Source: Humulus lupulus
Lineage: Eukaryota; Streptophyta; Magnoliopsida; Rosales; Cannabaceae
Direction: 5' to 3'
Assembly: GCF_963169125.1 (NCBI RefSeq)
Contig: NC_084795.1
Location: 277,088,122 to 277,152,121, forward strand
Length of the DNA: 64,000 nucleotides
Positions within the stretch are counted from its first letter, which is position 1, and each line of letters begins with the position of its first letter. Under the pieces are notes generated by a model. The model worked only from the letters and a program-made list of their open reading frames with translations, did no database searches and was not told the origin of the DNA. The position numbers were made by a program, and so were the translations under genes. Shown piece by piece: positions 59,858 to 64,000 of this stretch.

Positions 59858-61357
59858 GTCTTGTTCCTCAGGACCTTGTCCTTCCTGTCAAGAATCTGAA
59901 TTGGTTGCTCCTCATTAGACAAGTCTGCCTCCAATTCCAAATCCTCATAACTCAGTACATGAGTTCTATCTGACACATACTTCCTCAACATGGAAATATG
60001 GAATACATTATGCACGCTAGACAGTGTAGAAGGTAAGGCCAACCTATAGGCCACCTGCCCGATCCTCTCCAGGATCTCAAATGGTCCCACAAACCTAGAG
60101 CTGAGCTTCCCCTTCTTCCTGAACCTCTTCACCCCTCTCAGAGGTGAAACCCTATGGAAAACATAGTCTCCCACCTGGAACTCTACGTTCCTCCACCTCA
60201 GGTCAAAATAACTCTTTTGCCTACTCTGAGAAGCGAGCATCCGAGCTCTAATCCTCTCGACAGCTTCAGTGGTCCTCTGGACTGCATCCGGACCTAGATA
60301 TTTCCTCTCACCCATCTCATCCCACTGAATGGGCGACCTGCACTTCCTACCATACAACATCTCATAAGGTGCTACTCCGATGGTAGACTGATAACTGTTG
60401 TTATAAGAAAATTCTATCAGAGGCAAGTATTTACTCCAAGACCCTTCAAAGTCCAACACACACGCTCTCAGCATGTCCTCCAATATCTAGATAGTCCTCT
60501 CAAACTGACCATCGGTCTGAGGATTATAAGTTGTGCTGAACTTCAGATGTGTGCCCATCGCCCTCTACAAACTCCCCCAAAACTTGGAAGTAAAGATAGG
60601 GTCCCTATCAGACACGATAGACCTCGACATCCCATGAAGGCGAACTATCTCTCTCACATAGAGATCTGCACACCGGTCAACTATGTAATTCGTCCTCACT
60701 GGTAGAAAGTGAGCTGATTTCGTGTACCGATCCACAATGACCAAAATAGAATCGTGCTGGCCCACTGTCCTAGGCAAGCCTACCACGAAATCCATCGTAA
60801 TATCCTCCCACTTCCACTCCGGGATATCCAGAGGCTGTAACAGTCCTACCGGCATCTGATGCTTAGCATTGACCTACTGACAGGTCAGGCAGCTCGCTAC
60901 ATACTCTGTCACATCCCCCTTCATCCTAGGCCACCAATATAAAACTCTCAGATCCTGGTACATCTTCGTGGTGCCTGGATGAAGAGAATACGGGGTGGTG
61001 TGAAACTCATCTAGAATCTCTCGTCCGACCTTGGTGTCCATCGGAACACAAATCTAATCCTTATACCTCAGTAAACCCATACTTGACACCAAATAATCCT
61101 TAGCTATTCCAGCTAGGACGTCCTCTCTAACCTGCCCCAACTGTGGATCATCCAACTGTCTCTGCTTGATTCTCTCCAAGAGAGACTGTAAAGTGATGTT
61201 GGACAACCGACCCACCACTAACTATATCCCCGCTCGAGTCATCTCATCATCCAACTTCCTCAATATCTATATGGCACTAAATAATTGTCCCGGCCCCTTC
61301 CGGCTCAAGGCATCTACTACCACGTTGGTTTTTCCAGGGTGATAGAGGATCTCACAT
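59858..61357 (-). pseudogene. Chromovirus A RNase H end and integrase
   Basis: From 61357 downward it reads [10 protein letters not shown] and DALSRKGPGQ (end of RNase H), the integrase zinc domain (HPGTTKMYQDL, YWWPRMKGDV, CLTCQ), and the integrase core with VIVDRYT, IVSDRDP and FERTI followed by a stop before LEDMLRACVLDF. The C-terminal domain has GPFEILERIGQVAYRLALPS, ending at KVLRNKT, where element B is inserted. The coding sequence resumes at 45398. Stops near 60488, 60561 and 60880 disable it. The upstream pol is absent because of the junction at 61358. Confidence 0.88.
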
Positions 61358-63088
61358 TATCTCTATGGAGTAAGATGTAAAAAAATTGATCACAAGAGTT
61401 TGAAGTACTTCTTTACCCAGAAGGATCTTAATATGAGACAAAGAATGTGGATAGAATTAGTCAAAGACTACAATAGTGAAATTTTATACGACCCTGGTAA
61501 AGCTAACAAAGTAACAGATGCATTAAGTAGAAAGACATCGACAAGCTTGATGTTCCTTAAAGCCTTGTCCAAACTGCTACAACAGGAAGTAGTAAGATCG
61601 AGCATTGAAGTAGTAATCGAAGGATTGTCCAATCTGACGTTGCAGTCGACTCTACTGGAGGAAATAAAAGAAGCTCAAGAATTAGATCCTCACCTAACCA
61701 AGGTCAAAGCAGAAGTCAAAGAAGAAAAAGTGAAGAATTTCAATGTTTCTGACTCAGGAATACTAAAATTTAAAGGAAGAATTTGCGTACCTGCAAGATA
61801 GGACATTAAGAAAAAGATTATGAATGAAGCTCATAACACTCCATACACGGTACACCTAGACTCGACAAAGATGTACAGAAGTTTGATGGAACACTTTTGG
61901 TGGCCAAGCATGAAGAAAAATGTAGCCCAATATGTAGCTCAGTGTTTTACGTGCCAAATGATTAAGGCAAAACATCAACAACCTGGAGGAGAACTGCGGC
62001 CCTTGGAAATACCAGAATGGAAATGAGAGCAGATTGCAATGGACTTTGTTATTGGACTTCCACGAACAAGCAAAGGATATGATTCGATATGGGTCATCAT
62101 CGATCGATTAACAAAATCTGCTCATTTCCTTCCGGTAAAGGTGACGTACACAGGGGATCAGTTAGTGGAAGCTTATGTGTAAGAGATAGTACGATTACAT
62201 GGAATTCCAATTTCCATAGTGTCAGATAGAGACTCAAAATTTACTTCGAAGTTCTAGCAAAGCTTGCACAAGGCTATGGGGACAATAATGAAATTTAGTA
62301 CGTCTTTCCACCCATAAACATATGGCCAAACATAAAGGACTATACAGACTCTTGAAGATATGCTAAGAGCGTGTGTCCTGGACTTTGAAGGATCGTGGAG
62401 TAAATATTTACCGCTGATTGAATTTGCATATAACAACAGTTATCAAGAAACAATAGGGATGGCACCATATGAAGCATTATATGGGCGGAAATGTAGATCT
62501 TCTATCCATTGGCATGAGGTGGGTGAAAGAAAGTACATAGAGCAACAAACTGGACCAGATATTGTGACGTCGACAATGGAAGTCGTTCGAAAAATTCAAC
62601 AGAGGATAGCAGTAGCCCAAAGTCGACGAAAGTGTTATGCAGACAAACGAAGAAGACCATTAGAGTTCCAAGTTGGAGAAAAAGTATTTCTACGGATAAC
62701 ACCAATGAAAGGTGTTATGAGTTTTGGACAAAAAGGAAAGTTGAATCCAAGGTTCGTTGGACCTTTTGAAATATTAGACCGAATTGGAAAAGTAGCCTAT
62801 AAATTGACACTGCCACCAGAGTTGTCGGATGTACATGATGTATTCCATGTGTCTATGTTGAAGAAATATATTCCTGATTCCAGTCACGTGTTGCAACATG
62901 AAGTTATCCAAGTGGACAAAGACCTTACCTATGAGGAAAAACCTGTCCAAATCTTGAATCGAAAGAATAAGGTCTTAAGAAATAGAGAAATACCTTTGGT
63001 CAAGGTATTATGGAGAAGCCATACAATAGAAGAGGCTACGTGGGAGCGTGAAGATGAGATGGAAGCTAAATATCCTGATTTACTCTAG
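61358..63088 (+). pseudogene. Chromovirus C RNase H end, integrase and chromodomain-like tail
   Basis: Begins abruptly with YGVRC and [18 protein letters not shown] (RNase H), then [10 protein letters not shown]. The integrase zinc domain is HNTPYTVH, WWPSMKKNVAQ and CFTCQMIKAKH. The core has VIIDRLTKS and IVSDRDSKF; its Glu region near 62325-62355 has stops. From 62360 the frame is open to 63088: LEDMLRACVLDF, then GPFEILDRIGKVAYKLTLPP, then EIPLVKVLWRSHTIEEATWE as chromodomain-like tail. Stops occur at 61799, 62024, 62180, 62256, 62314 and 62332. The C-terminal 242 codons are intact. The element is plus-strand and its 5' part is missing. Confidence 0.88.
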
Positions 63089-63123
63089 ATTTTCGAGGAC
63101 GAAAATTTGTAAGGGGGGTAGAT
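63089..63123 (+). promoter_or_regulatory. Chromovirus C hairpin and polypurine tract
   Basis: ATTTTCGAGGACGAAAAT (63089-63106) is an inverted repeat with 7-bp arms directly after the integrase stop, followed by TTGTAAGGGGGGTAGAT, whose purine run primes plus-strand synthesis next to the LTR. Confidence 0.85.
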
Positions 63124-64000
63124 TGTAACTTCCACTTCTTTCTACAAATGCATTATAACAATTATGAAAAACAAGAGAATATATTTTTATTCATACTTTT
63201 GAGTGCATTACAATGTTAATCAAAAGCTAGAGCTATTAAGTAAAGTGGAAGAATAATTAATTGTACACCCTAAAAATCAGTGTGTATCTTTTTAGGTAGC
63301 TTAGGTACAGCTGGCTAGCAAAAGGCTATAATCGATGTTCCACGTGTTCACTTTTCATCCAGGGGAATTTAGCATGATTCCCTAGATGAATAGCTCGAGC
63401 TGGTGAGTCATTTAGCAACTTACCACCTGGAACCATTTGTGTAATATGGCATCAAAAGGCACGAGCTGACATTACGTTTAGCTCATGGTACGCCAGAGGT
63501 CTGACGTACCACAGGATCTTTATAAAGTTGACAACGCATTATAAACGTGCATAAAATAGACATCACGTGTCTGTATTATTCTCGAATTCCCGGATACGCA
63601 ATATAAACGTGTGTGATCCGGCCCATTATCCATTTTACCTATTGATTAGCCACACTTCATATTAAAATTTAGATATTAATCATTAATGTCACAGAGATGA
63701 TGTGAAGGATCAAGAGATCACAGTATAACCCCAACACCTACCCAGAGATCATTCTCCTATAAATACCAAGACCCTGGGTAGTGCAAAAGGTTGGATTCTT
63801 TTGGTAATGCAAAAATAGAAAGAGATATACAACAATAATATTGACTCGTGGACTAGGGAATTTTAACCTCCGAGCCACGTAAAAAGGAACGAGTATTCTT
63901 ATTATATCATTCTAAGTACCTTAGAGAGTGATTATTCTCATTACGGTTTACCCTTAAGCACTAGTTCCTTCCAGCTAATTTTCGTAATACACTGTTGGCG
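63124..64000 (+). repeat. Chromovirus C 3' LTR (runs off the window)
   Basis: Begins TGTAACTTCCAC immediately after the polypurine tract and continues to the right edge. A TATA-like CTATAAATACC lies near 63750-63760, followed by a leader-like sequence. The LTR differs in sequence from those of A and B, so C is a separate family. Its end and target duplication are not visible. Confidence 0.8.

Overview
The window is repeat-dominated plant nuclear DNA, very probably from a eudicot with a large genome. The support is Ty3/gypsy chromovirus (Tekay/Del-type), Athila-like and Copia-type LTRs, an L1-type LINE with a plant-specific ORF1, two Cassandra-type TRIM LTRs carrying a 5S-like core, a hAT element and a plant pararetrovirus fragment. 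I see no ordinary host gene, tRNA, intact rRNA gene or CRISPR array. The species cannot be fixed from sequence alone.

Layout. (1) 1-3120: LINE on the minus strand, running off the left edge, with one frameshift and one stop. (2) About 3160-6396 and 32777-35956: one degraded Athila-like element on the plus strand (LTR, leader, gag-protease). Its LTR holds a solo LTR (4056-5596) with a GC-rich minisatellite. Its gag is split by a hAT element (6397-32776, near-perfect 8-bp target duplication) and by a solo LTR (33103-35451). (3) Inside the hAT: Copia-type LTRs (6544-9532), a gypsy LTR (9745-11765 continuing at 20835), a very young non-autonomous element E (11766-20834) with 3.27-kb LTRs and an antisense gene, a foldback element with a Cassandra LTR, and an Athila/Tat-type LTR that itself contains two large Tekay-type LTR insertions. 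One of those carries a duplicated pararetrovirus RT/RNase H piece. (4) 35957-45398 and 59858-61357: minus-strand chromovirus A. One LTR (40433-45253) has a pol/PPT on one side and a PBS/gag on the other. (5) 45399-59857: a complete but disabled chromovirus B (minus) inserted into the integrase of A, target duplication GTCTT, with an unusual extra ORF between PBS and gag. (6) 61358-64000: 3' part of a third chromovirus C (plus), joined head-to-head to A inside RNase H.

The insertions can be ordered by nesting. The Athila-like element is older than the hAT, which is older than the LTR host of E, which is older than E, whose LTRs are almost identical. Likewise A is older than B, which is older than the solo LTRs inside B. 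Most LTR elements have been reduced to solo LTRs with matching 5-bp target duplications. None of the pol genes is intact. The most promising parts are the antisense gene in E, the leader ORF of B with an intron-like segment, a hairpin next to the PPT shared by E and its presumed helpers, and short GC-rich palindromic words found in LTRs of unrelated families.
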